Made by a program: the position numbers and the translations under genes. The notes beneath the pieces are model-generated. The model worked only from the letters and a program-made list of their open reading frames with translations, was not told where the DNA came from and did no database searches. From contig CALBOE010000006.1 in assembly GCA_937896905.1 (NCBI GenBank), forward strand, positions 310,001 through 374,000: DNA of 64,000 nt. The letters run 5' to 3'. Source of the DNA: an uncultured Clostridia bacterium. Lineage in GTDB: Bacteria > Bacillota > Clostridia > Christensenellales > UBA1242. This document shows, piece after piece, positions 34,471-41,499 of this stretch (its first letter is position 1; every line of letters begins with the position of its first letter).

Positions 34471-36267
34471 TTAAATGTTTTCTGCAAGGAAAATGGTTTT
34501 AAAGGCAGAGTTTCGTTCATATAATTCTTCAAAAGTTCCTTGGTCCATAATCTTCCCATCTTCAAGGAAGAAAATTTTATCCACAGTTTTAATGGTAGAA
34601 AGGCGGTGAGCAACAATAACAATTGTGCTTTTACCTTTAATGTTGTCTATGCTTTGTTTAACTTGTTGTTGAGCAATATTGTCTAGCGAACTTGTGCTTT
34701 CGTCAAACAAAATAATGCTGCTTTCTTTTAACAGTGCACGTGCAATTGCCAAACGTTGTTTTTGCCCACCGCTAAGTTTAATTCCGCTTTCGCCAACGCG
34801 AGTGTTAATGCCATCTTCCAAGGTTGCAATAAATTTGTCTAGTGCAGAATCTTTTAATGCTTGGGTAATTTGTTCGTCTGTGGCGTTTGGGCGCACCATA
34901 AGCAAGTTTTCTTTAATTGTCATATCAAAAATATATGGGAATTGATTAACTAAAGCAATGGACGAACGAATGGTTTGTTTGTTTAATGAATTAATGTTAA
35001 CGCCGTCTATTAAAACTTTTCCGCTATCCACTTCATACATTTTGGAAATTAAATTTAAAATGGTGCTTTTCCCGCTCCCAGATTTCCCAACAAAGGCCAC
35101 TGTTGAGTTTGGTTCAATTTCAAAATTTAAGTTGTGGAAAATTTTATTTCTTCCACTTTCTATATATTTTGAAGTTGTTTTCTTTTGCTTTGCAGTTAGT
35201 TTTTCATATTCTGGGTTAAGTTTCATATCTATGTAGGTGTAGGCAACTTTATCAAACTTAATGCTACCTTTAACGTTTTTAAGTTTACGTTTGCCAAAGG
35301 TTTCTAATTCGTATTCGTCATTTTCGTATAACTCGTTAATTCTGCCAAAACTCAACTTTATTTCGGTTACGTATAGCGACAATCTGCCCAAAATCCACAC
35401 CAACATTCTCAAACTTCCACGGTTTGAATAGATAATCATAAATGCAGTGAAGGTTAAAAGAGCTTTTTCCATTAAATATGCACCAAGCCACAAAACGCCC
35501 AACACTAACACAGCCATAATCAAGTTTCTAATTCTAAAAAAGCCCATATCCGTAAAATCGGTTTTAAGTTGCTTCTTTTGATAGTCTTCATATTTTTTTG
35601 CAATTTCGTTTTTAAGCGGTTGCTCTAAGTTCAGGGATTTAATATCTCTTTCGCTTCTAACAACTTCGTTTAACAAACTGTTAACTTTTTCATTGCTTTT
35701 ATGAGTAATTTTCTTGTTTTTAACATACACTCTTTTTCTAAACTTTTCAACAATTGTGCCAACAGCAAGCCCGCCAATCATTAACAAGCCAACCCAAATG
35801 TTAACAGTGCAAATGTAAATTGTTATAACGGCAGAAGATATAATATCACTCATATTGTCTAATATCATTCTAATGTTAACAAACAAGTTGCTTGGGTCGT
35901 AAGAAATTCTGCGCGTGAAGTTAGATGTGTTGTGGTCAGAATACGACTTGGAATTAATTTTAAACACTTGTTCTGCAATGTCCACACTCATTGCGTTTGT
36001 TATGTGAACTTGTAAGTAGGTTGCCAAATAACCGATAATTAAATAGAGCAGTTCATTTGCTAGTGCAATTCCTGCAGAATAAAGCAAAAACCTAAAAGCC
36101 AATGGGTAGTTTGCGGTGGTGATATGCGTTAAAAACTCTGCTGCAACCAAAGTGTTTATAACAGTTGTGGCACTAGAAAGCAAATAACAAAAAACAACAA
36201 CAAAAATTCCAAATGCGTGCCTTTTAAAATACTTGCCAATGTTAAACCTGTTTTCTTTAACTTTCAT
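34471..36267 (-). CDS. ABC transporter, fused membrane and ATPase domains
   Basis: 598 residues from the ATG with AAGGG at 8 nt (a TTG two codons upstream is less likely). The N-terminal 300 residues hold about six membrane helices of the type-IV exporter fold. The ATPase half has Walker A GKSGSGKST, signature LSGGQKQRLAIAR, Walker B IILFDESTSSLD and the H-loop VAHRLST. There is a 25-residue insert between the first strands of the ATPase (NPEYEKLTAKQKKTTSKYIE). It works as a homodimer or with another half. Substrate unknown. Confidence 0.88.
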   Translation of the reverse strand: MKVKENRFNIGKYFKRHAFGIFVVVFCYLLSSATTVINTLVAAEFLTHITTANYPLAFRFLLYSAGIALANELLYLIIGYLATYLQVHITNAMSVDIAEQVFKINSKSYSDHNTSNFTRRISYDPSNLFVNIRMILDNMSDIISSAVITIYICTVNIWVGLLMIGGLAVGTIVEKFRKRVYVKNKKITHKSNEKVNSLLNEVVRSERDIKSLNLEQPLKNEIAKKYEDYQKKQLKTDFTDMGFFRIRNLIMAVLVLGVLWLGAYLMEKALLTFTAFMIIYSNRGSLRMLVWILGRLSLYVTEIKLSFGRINELYENDEYELETFGKRKLKNVKGSIKFDKVAYTYIDMKLNPEYEKLTAKQKKTTSKYIESGRNKIFHNLNFEIEPNSTVAFVGKSGSGKSTILNLISKMYEVDSGKVLIDGVNINSLNKQTIRSSIALVNQFPYIFDMTIKENLLMVRPNATDEQITQALKDSALDKFIATLEDGINTRVGESGIKLSGGQKQRLAIARALLKESSIILFDESTSSLDNIAQQQVKQSIDNIKGKSTIVIVAHRLSTIKTVDKIFFLEDGKIMDQGTFEELYERNSAFKTIFLAENI

Positions 36268-36354
36268 AACCAAAACCCTTTTTTTTCATTATAACAAAAA
36301 AATTTTCTTTTACAAGAATAATAAACAAATTTTTTAAATTAATTGGCTTTCCTC

Positions 36355-36383
36355 TTGCGTAAAATTGCATTATGATATATAAT
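36355..36383 (+). promoter_or_regulatory. tsaD promoter (leaderless type)
   Basis: TTGCGT (36355-36360), 17 bp, TATAAT (36378-36383), then 6 nt to the ATG at 36390. Confidence 0.75.
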
Positions 36384-36389
36384 CAAGAT

Positions 36390-37424
36390 ATGAAAACGGG
36401 CTTCAAAATTTTGGCAATAGAGTCAAGTTGTGACGATACAAGTGCATCGGTGGTTGTTGATGGACGAGTGGCTCTTTCCAACATTGTTAGCAGCCAAATA
36501 GATATTCACACAAGGTTTGGTGGTGTTGTGCCAGAAGTTGCAAGCAGAAACCACATAACTGCCATAGATACTGTTGTTAAGGTGGCACTAAAAGAAGCAA
36601 ACTGCACACTAAACGACATAGATGCCATTGCTGTAACCTATGGCGCCGGCTTAATAGGCTCGCTTTTGGTGGGTATTAGTTATGCAAAAGGGCTAAGTTT
36701 TGCAACAAAAAAACCGCTTATTGCAGTTAATCATATATACGGGCATATTGCCGGGAATTATTTGTCTTTCCCAAAACTTGAACCGCCATTTGTTTGCCTT
36801 ATTGTTAGCGGTGGGCACACAGCAATAATAAAGGTGGAGGACTATAACCACCACGAACTTATTGGCACAACCCTAGATGATGCCGTTGGCGAATGTTTTG
36901 ATAAAGTTGCCAGAGTTTTGGGGTTGGGTTACCCTGGTGGCCCATTTGTTAGCGAACTTGCACAAAAAGGAAATGCTAACATAGAGTTTGTTAAGCCAAA
37001 CGACAACTTGGGGTTTAATTTCAGTTTTAGCGGAAAGAAAACCGCCGTTATAAACTACATACATAAACTAGAACAAGCCAACAAACCACTTCCAAAAGAA
37101 GACATTTGTGCAAGCTTTGAAAAAATGGTTGTTAACGAGTTGGTTGAAAAAACAATTTTGGCATGCAAACAAAGTGGGTATAATAAGGTGGTTATGGCAG
37201 GCGGAGTTAGCGCAAACAAACAACTTAGGGCAGAACTTGCTAGGCTGGCAAACGAAAATGGCATAGAATGTTATGTTCCAAAATTTGAATACTGCACAGA
37301 CAATGCTGCTATGATTGGCAGTGCGGCATATTATTCTTATAAAGATGGGCTTGGTTTGGCAGGAACAAACCTTGCACCAAAACCAAACCTAAGTTTAAAC
37401 GACTTTTTGTTTAAGAACGAATAA
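36390..37424 (+). CDS. tsaD: tRNA threonylcarbamoyladenosine transferase TsaD
   Basis: 344 residues from MKTGFKILAIESSCDDTSAS; an ATG 6 codons upstream lies in the promoter. ASKHA fold with the metal-binding HxxxH in AVNHIYGHIAGNY, VSGGHTA, and MAGGVSANKQLR. It transfers the threonylcarbamoyl group to A37 of ANN-reading tRNAs, with TsaB and TsaE. No Shine-Dalgarno sequence. Confidence 0.95.
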   Translation: MKTGFKILAIESSCDDTSASVVVDGRVALSNIVSSQIDIHTRFGGVVPEVASRNHITAIDTVVKVALKEANCTLNDIDAIAVTYGAGLIGSLLVGISYAKGLSFATKKPLIAVNHIYGHIAGNYLSFPKLEPPFVCLIVSGGHTAIIKVEDYNHHELIGTTLDDAVGECFDKVARVLGLGYPGGPFVSELAQKGNANIEFVKPNDNLGFNFSFSGKKTAVINYIHKLEQANKPLPKEDICASFEKMVVNELVEKTILACKQSGYNKVVMAGGVSANKQLRAELARLANENGIECYVPKFEYCTDNAAMIGSAAYYSYKDGLGLAGTNLAPKPNLSLNDFLFKNE

Positions 37425-37492
37425 CGCTTTTAAAACAAAGCGCCGTAAAACAGCCACAACAAAACAACACGCACTTTTTAAAAGTGCCACCT

Positions 37493-37567
37493 GCGTTTAT
37501 GGTGTAATGGATAGCACAACGGTCTTCGGAACCGTTAGTTCGGGTTCGAATCCTGATAGACGCACCA
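37493..37567 (+). tRNA. tRNA-Arg (anticodon TCG)
   Basis: A 75-nt cloverleaf, acceptor GCGTTTA/TAGACGC, anticodon loop CTTCGGA, T-loop GGTTCGAATCC, CCA encoded. Preceded by a GCACTTTT/AAAAGTGC hairpin and probably read through from tsaD, since no promoter is evident. Confidence 0.93.
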
Positions 37568-37687
37568 AATGTTATAAAAATTTACAAAAGTTTAATGATT
37601 GTTAGGAAAATTAAAATTCTCAACCAGGCATAAAATAAGTTGAACGATAAATTGATTAAAAAATATAAAAAATAATTAAAATTTGCA

Positions 37688-37722
37688 AAAAAATGCTTAA
37701 AAACAGGCATTTTTTATTTTTT
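37688..37722 (+). terminator. Terminator after tRNA-Arg
   Basis: AAATGC/GCATTT stem followed by a long T-rich run. Confidence 0.65.
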
Positions 37723-37818
37723 ATGGATTTTTTTAAATTTTATTTATAATTTTAAATAAATTATTTTCAATTAAATAATAATAAATTAAATTCAACATAT
37801 ATTATTTAGAGGTTGAAA

Positions 37819-38283
37819 ATGAAAAATAATACATTAAAAAATATTTTAATTTCTGCGCTTCCAGTTTTGGTGGTTGCGGTTTTGGGCAGTGTGTTTGTTA
37901 ATTTGGGAATGGACTGGTTTAACAGTTTGGTTAAGCCAAGCCAATGGGTGCCAAATGTTTTAATCCCTATTGTTTGGACAATAATTTATATTGTTGTTGC
38001 AATAATTTTATATCTATGGATAAGCAAAGAAAAACTGCCAACAAAAATAGGTGTTTTGTTTGCAGTTAATGGGATATTAAACGTTTTGTGGTGTTTGCTG
38101 TTTTTCACTTTGCATCAAACGTTGATTGGGCTTGTTGCAATACTTTTAAACGTAGCATTCGCGGTATGGCTTGTTGTGGAAATTTTTAAACATAAACCAA
38201 ACTACGCTTTGGCGCTATTAATCTATCCAGCGTGGCTAACCATTGCAACTTGTTTAAACCTTGCAATTTGGATTTTGAATTAA
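37819..38283 (+). CDS. tspO: TspO/MBR family membrane protein
   Basis: 154 residues with five hydrophobic helices. Family landmarks: LVKPSQWVPNVLIPIVWTIIY, LNVLWCLLFFTLH and the C-terminal LNLAIWILN. TspO proteins bind porphyrins and, in some bacteria, degrade protoporphyrin IX or influence stress responses. GAGG lies six bases before the ATG. Monocistronic. Confidence 0.88.
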   Translation: MKNNTLKNILISALPVLVVAVLGSVFVNLGMDWFNSLVKPSQWVPNVLIPIVWTIIYIVVAIILYLWISKEKLPTKIGVLFAVNGILNVLWCLLFFTLHQTLIGLVAILLNVAFAVWLVVEIFKHKPNYALALLIYPAWLTIATCLNLAIWILN

Positions 38284-38302
38284 AACCCACATTTAAACAA
38301 CT

Positions 38303-38329
38303 AAAAAATCTCTATCCGAAGATAGAGAT
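38303..38329 (-). terminator. Second terminator in the tRNA-Glu area
   Basis: On the minus strand ATCTCTATC, TTCG loop, GATAGAGAT, then six T. It directly follows the 19-nt tRNA-Glu fragment. Confidence 0.8.
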
Positions 38330-38335
38330 AAGGTC

Positions 38336-38354
38336 TGGTAGTCCCAAGGGGAAT
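38336..38354 (-). pseudogene. 3' fragment of a second tRNA-Glu
   Basis: TGGTAGTCCCAAGGGGAAT is identical to the last 19 nt of the tRNA-Glu at 38428 (CCA end and half of the T arm). It is followed by its own terminator, as if the rest of a tandem tRNA-Glu had been lost. Confidence 0.75.
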
Positions 38355-38395
38355 ATGTTTCGTTAAACTCAACATATTATCACTTGAGCCAACCA

Positions 38396-38421
38396 TAAAA
38401 AAACACACCCTTCGGTGTGCA
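38396..38421 (-). terminator. tRNA-Glu terminator
   Basis: Minus-strand GCACACC, GAAG loop, GGTGTGT, then T run. Confidence 0.88.
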
Positions 38422-38427
38422 TTTTGA

Positions 38428-38502
38428 TGGTAGTCCCAAGGGGAATCGAACCCCTGATACCGCCGTGAAAGGGCGGTGTCTTAACCGCTTGACCATGGGA
38501 CC
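38428..38502 (-). tRNA. tRNA-Glu (anticodon TTC)
   Basis: A 75-nt cloverleaf, acceptor GGTCCCA/TGGGACT, anticodon loop CTTTCAC, T-loop GGTTCGATTCC, CCA encoded. Confidence 0.94.
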
Positions 38503-38507
38503 ACGTC

Positions 38508-38572
38508 ACAACTCTCGCTATTGGCAAATTGCTTTGTTTTGCTCCGCAATTATTGCCCTTTTGCTCGGTTGT
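38508..38572 (-). repeat. Dispersed hairpin element, copy A
   Basis: On the minus strand: ACAAC, CGAGC, an inner hairpin (GGCAA..ATTGC with GCAATTTGCC), AGCGAGA, GTTGT. Outer arms ACAAC/GTTGT pair. It lies between tRNA-Met and tRNA-Glu, ending 5 nt before tRNA-Glu. Confidence 0.7.
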
Positions 38573-38635
38573 TCCTTTTCCAAACAAGGATACATTAGAA
38601 TATGATTTACTTTATCGCTTATTTGGAGTGAGTTT

Positions 38636-38711
38636 TGGTGGCGATGGGTAGAATCGAACTACCGATCTATCGGGTATGAACCGATTGCTTTAACCGCTGA
38701 GCCACATCGCC
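38636..38711 (-). tRNA. tRNA-Met (anticodon CAT, elongator type)
   Basis: A 76-nt cloverleaf, acceptor GGCGATG/CATCGCC, anticodon loop TTCATAC, CCA encoded. The anticodon stem lacks the three G-C pairs of the initiator. A CAT tRNA could also be the lysidine-modified tRNA-Ile. Confidence 0.9.
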
Positions 38712-38724
38712 AGATTACTTGTTA

Positions 38725-38753
38725 AGTATAAACAAAAAAAATGGCATTGTCAA
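38725..38753 (-). promoter_or_regulatory. tRNA-Met promoter
   Basis: TTGACA (38748-38753), 17 bp, TATACT (38725-38730) on the minus strand. Confidence 0.85.
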
Positions 38754-38796
38754 GACTTTTACAAAAAAATTTACAAAACTTAACAAATTTTTGTTT

Positions 38797-38870
38797 TGGA
38801 GCGGGTGATGGGAGTCGAACCCACCTCACAGGCTTGGGAAGCCCGTGTACTACCGATGTACTACACCCGC
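38797..38870 (-). tRNA. tRNA-Gly (anticodon CCC)
   Basis: A 74-nt cloverleaf, acceptor GCGGGTG/CACCCGC, anticodon loop TTCCCAA, T-loop GGTTCGACTCC, CCA encoded. Confidence 0.92.
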
Positions 38871-38880
38871 AAGTGCAAGC

Positions 38881-38909
38881 ATTATAGCAAACAAACAATA
38901 TTTTGGCAA
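38881..38909 (-). promoter_or_regulatory. tRNA-Gly promoter
   Basis: TTGCCA (38904-38909), 17 bp, TATAAT (38881-38886) on the minus strand. Confidence 0.8.
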
Positions 38910-38913
38910 GTGT

Positions 38914-39507
38914 TTAAAACACCAACAGCAAAACAAAACTTTTTAAAAGAATTAAAAGCAAACAAAATATAACAATAACACATACAAGCAAGGTGGTTGC
39001 AAGCATTAGGCAACTATCTTTTTTATTAAAGCAACTGCGGAAATAGTTGGAGCAATTTGTGAAAGTGTTTAAACTGCAAATAATCAAGATAAACATAAAA
39101 AGTTCTGCCAAAACAAACGCTAGCAGGAAAATTAGCAAAATTAAAACATTTAAAAAGCCATAAAACAAAATTATGCATGTGAAAATCATTATGTGGCTGT
39201 AAACTCGGTATAGGTAGAAGATTAGGGCAAGTGGAAACAGCCAACTTTTGTAACAACACAAAAGTATTGCCACATAGAAAAGTGCGGCGGAAAATATCAT
39301 TCCAAAAATAAGGTAGGCAAGTCCGCTATCTCCACGAAGATATGAAATGTATGGCACATTAGAAAGGTTAAAATCTAAAATTCCACCATCAAAGTTAATG
39401 GCAGAAAACACAGCAAAAACAGCCACTGCAACACTGGCAAAAACAAGGAAAATGAAAAATCCTTTTTTTCTTTGCAAACATTCAACAAGCGGACTTAACA
39501 GGCGCAT
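38914..39507 (-). CDS. Multi-pass membrane protein, function unknown
   Basis: 197 residues, about five to six hydrophobic helices, with a polar loop after the first (NFDGGILDFNLSNVPYISYLRGDSG). The lack of a ribosome site and a TACAAT 4 nt before the ATG may mean another leaderless mRNA. It follows spoIVB by 33 nt on the same strand. The topology loosely resembles SpoIIM-type proteins, but no signature supports that. Its last helix overlaps the tRNA-Gly promoter area. Confidence 0.6.
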   Translation of the reverse strand: MRLLSPLVECLQRKKGFFIFLVFASVAVAVFAVFSAINFDGGILDFNLSNVPYISYLRGDSGLAYLIFGMIFSAALFYVAILLCCYKSWLFPLALIFYLYRVYSHIMIFTCIILFYGFLNVLILLIFLLAFVLAELFMFILIICSLNTFTNCSNYFRSCFNKKDSCLMLATTLLVCVIVIFCLLLILLKSFVLLLVF

Positions 39508-39540
39508 ATTTATTGTATGAAAAACTTGTCGAAAAAATTA

Positions 39541-40758
39541 CTAGTTGTTAACCATCCAATCTACGTAGACTGCATAGCCACGTGTTGGGTCGTTTAAAAA
39601 CACATGTGTAACTGCGCCAACAACCTTACCGTTTTGAACAATTGGGCTTCCGCTCATGCCTTGAATTATGCCACCTGTTTTTTCAAGCAGTTCTTTGTCG
39701 GTTACTTTAATGGTCATGCTCTTGTCGTCTGCCCGTTGTTGCTTGTTGGCTTTTATTATTTTAATGTTATAAGCTTTAACTTCGCCGTCAACCGAGCAGT
39801 AAATTTGTGCATCGCCCAATTTAACAGAAAGGCGTCCGCCCAAACTGGCTGTGCGCGTTGCGTCTATAATGCTTTTGTTTAAAATGTTGCCATAAACGCC
39901 GTATTTACAGTTGGTGTCGGCCACGCCTAAACTGTCGTCCGCCAAATTAATGGTGGAGCGAATTTCACCCGGGTTATTTTTTTCGCCCTTTTTAATGCCC
40001 AGCAAACGGCATTTATAAATATTCCCGCTGTTAACTTCAAAATTTTCGCCCAAGCTGGCGTCTGTTATTGGGTGGCCAACCGCACCAAAACGATAATTAG
40101 ATTGTTTAACATATGTTAAAGTTCCAACTCCGCTGGTGTTATTTCTAACCCACAAACCCAACTTATATTTTTGGCTTAACAAGTCATAAACGGGGGTTAT
40201 TTTTGCATTCATTTCTTTGCCGTTTCGCCTAACTAAAACGTTAAGTTCTTTTCCACTTAAACTTGGAAGGTTGATAATGCGATCTATGTCGCTAATGCTT
40301 TCAATTTCAATATCTTCAATTTTAATTATTGCATCGCCGTCTTGAATTTCACTTTCTTTTGCTGGCTGTTCTGTGCCGTTTTCGGTAACAACCGAATTGC
40401 TGCCAACACAAATAACACCCTCGCTAAAAAGGTTAAAGCCAACAGTTTCACCGCCAACAAACACGTCTGTGTCGGTTAAAAGCTGAATGTTAATTTTTTT
40501 AATGGTGAAAATGTTAAACAATTTAACGTTAAGGGTTGTGTTGGTTAACTCGCCGTTGGTTGCAACATTAAGGTTTTTGGGCAGTTCCAAATTAATAACG
40601 GGTGAAAAAATATCGCTTTTGTTTGCCTCGTTAATGTCGCTGTAAGTTACAACCATATCGTTTGGCAAAGTTTGAACCGCTTTAATTTCTGGCAAAATAA
40701 AAGCACAGCCAACCATTGTAGATATAACCAACAAGCAAAGTATAAACAATTTTTTCAT
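39541..40758 (-). CDS. spoIVB: SpoIVB peptidase
   Basis: 405 residues. N-terminal hydrophobic segment (about 4-24), a PDZ domain (GDAIIKIEDIEIESISD), then the S55 serine peptidase domain with FGAVGHPITD (catalytic His) and GMSGSPIVQNGKVVGAVTHVF (catalytic Ser around 369-371). In sporulation it is secreted from the forespore and triggers SpoIVFB-dependent activation of sigma K. Its presence is the best direct evidence here for a spore-forming ancestry. AAGGGG site before ATG. Confidence 0.93.
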   Translation of the reverse strand: MKKLFILCLLVISTMVGCAFILPEIKAVQTLPNDMVVTYSDINEANKSDIFSPVINLELPKNLNVATNGELTNTTLNVKLFNIFTIKKINIQLLTDTDVFVGGETVGFNLFSEGVICVGSNSVVTENGTEQPAKESEIQDGDAIIKIEDIEIESISDIDRIINLPSLSGKELNVLVRRNGKEMNAKITPVYDLLSQKYKLGLWVRNNTSGVGTLTYVKQSNYRFGAVGHPITDASLGENFEVNSGNIYKCRLLGIKKGEKNNPGEIRSTINLADDSLGVADTNCKYGVYGNILNKSIIDATRTASLGGRLSVKLGDAQIYCSVDGEVKAYNIKIIKANKQQRADDKSMTIKVTDKELLEKTGGIIQGMSGSPIVQNGKVVGAVTHVFLNDPTRGYAVYVDWMVNN

Positions 40759-40784
40759 TTTAACCCCTTAAATTTGTGTCAAAC

Positions 40785-40875
40785 CGATATGCTTCACTAC
40801 GTTCAGAATGACATTTTCGCGTTTCGAATAAGATTACTTTTTTGTCATACTGAGTGAAACGAAGTATCTTTTCTT
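40785..40875. repeat. Palindromic intergenic repeat
   Basis: Arms ATGCTTCACTACGTTCAGAATGACA region (40789 on) and TGTCATACTGAGTGAAACG with AAGTAT (40846 on) are imperfect inverted copies, about 25 nt each, separated by an AT-rich loop with a TTCGCGTTTCGAA core. The TCAG.ATGACA ends resemble the TGTCATNCTGAGCGAAG palindromes scattered in many bacterial genomes. Lies upstream of spoIVB. Confidence 0.7.
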
Positions 40876-40968
40876 GGCAGACTTTCACACCGCCTCAATT
40901 CTTAGAACCACAAATGCAATTCCAAAATAGTGTGTGTAAAATTTGGTGTTTTATGTGGGTAAAAACTA

Positions 40969-40997
40969 TTGACAAAACAAAAAAAATAATGTAACAT
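40969..40997 (+). promoter_or_regulatory. rpsO promoter
   Basis: TTGACA (40969-40974), 17 bp, TAACAT (40992-40997). Confidence 0.7.
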
Positions 40998-41008
40998 AAC
41001 AAAGTACC

Positions 41009-41048
41009 CAAACAAGGTTGCGCGAACTCTCAACGGCAACTTGGTTTG
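41009..41048 (+). promoter_or_regulatory. Structured rpsO leader hairpin
   Basis: CAAACAAGGTTGC pairs with GCAACTTGGTTTG across a 14-nt loop, upstream of the AAAGGAGAG site. S15 is known to control its own mRNA through leader structures; the link here is inference from position. Confidence 0.55.
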
Positions 41049-41074
41049 TGGCGAATTTATAAAAGGAGAGAATT

Positions 41075-41335
41075 ATGCAAATTAATAAAGCAGAAATTGT
41101 TAAAGCTTATGGCAAAAACGAACACGACACTGGCTCAATTGAAGTTCAAGTTGCAATTTTAACAGAAAGAATTAAAAACTTAACCGAACACTTAAAAACC
41201 AATAAGCAAGACAAGCACTCAACACGTGGTCTTAACAAAATGGTTTCTACAAGAAAGAAATTATTGAACTATCTTGCAGAAAACGACATTAACCGTGCAC
41301 GTGCTATTAAAGCAAAACTTGGCATTCGTGGTTAG
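41075..41335 (+). CDS. rpsO: Ribosomal protein uS15
   Basis: 86 residues, near the usual 88. [20 protein letters not shown] and [22 protein letters not shown] are the family signatures. It nucleates folding of the 16S central domain. Followed by its own terminator and then pnp, the classic rpsO-pnp pair. Confidence 0.96.
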   Translation: MQINKAEIVKAYGKNEHDTGSIEVQVAILTERIKNLTEHLKTNKQDKHSTRGLNKMVSTRKKLLNYLAENDINRARAIKAKLGIRG

Positions 41336-41346
41336 TAAAATTTATG

Positions 41347-41379
41347 AAGGGAATTATTTAAAAATAGTTCCCTTTTTTT
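41347..41379 (+). terminator. rpsO terminator
   Basis: AAGGGAA/TTCCCTT stem followed by seven T. Confidence 0.85.
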
Positions 41380-41387
41380 AATTTATG

Positions 41388-41470
41388 TGTTATAATACGC
41401 TCGGTTAAATAGGAATGAATTTTGTTGCCACGGTTGGCGTGGCAAAAGTCCGCACAGGGTAGAGGTGTGG
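41388..41470 (+). promoter_or_regulatory. pnp promoter and hairpin leader
   Basis: Extended -10 TGTTATAAT (41388-41396) without a clear -35. The leader contains TTGCCAC/GTGGCAA (41424-41444) and CCGCAC/GTGTGG hairpins before AAAGGAGA. In E. coli a leader stem in pnp mediates RNase III/PNPase autocontrol; a similar role here is inference. Confidence 0.6.
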
Positions 41471-41499
41471 GAATTTCCTATAAGAAAGGAGATATTTTA

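Noticed and set aside
38336..38446. tRNA-Glu 3'-end repeat as an active attachment site pair
   Set aside because: Only about 90 bp lie between the copies, with no integrase or cargo; a lost tandem tRNA is simpler.
41424..41499. Resemblance of the pnp leader to an RNase P RNA fragment (AAGTCCGCAC, ACAGGGT)
   Set aside because: The stretch is far too short and lacks the conserved helices; it is explained by two small leader hairpins.
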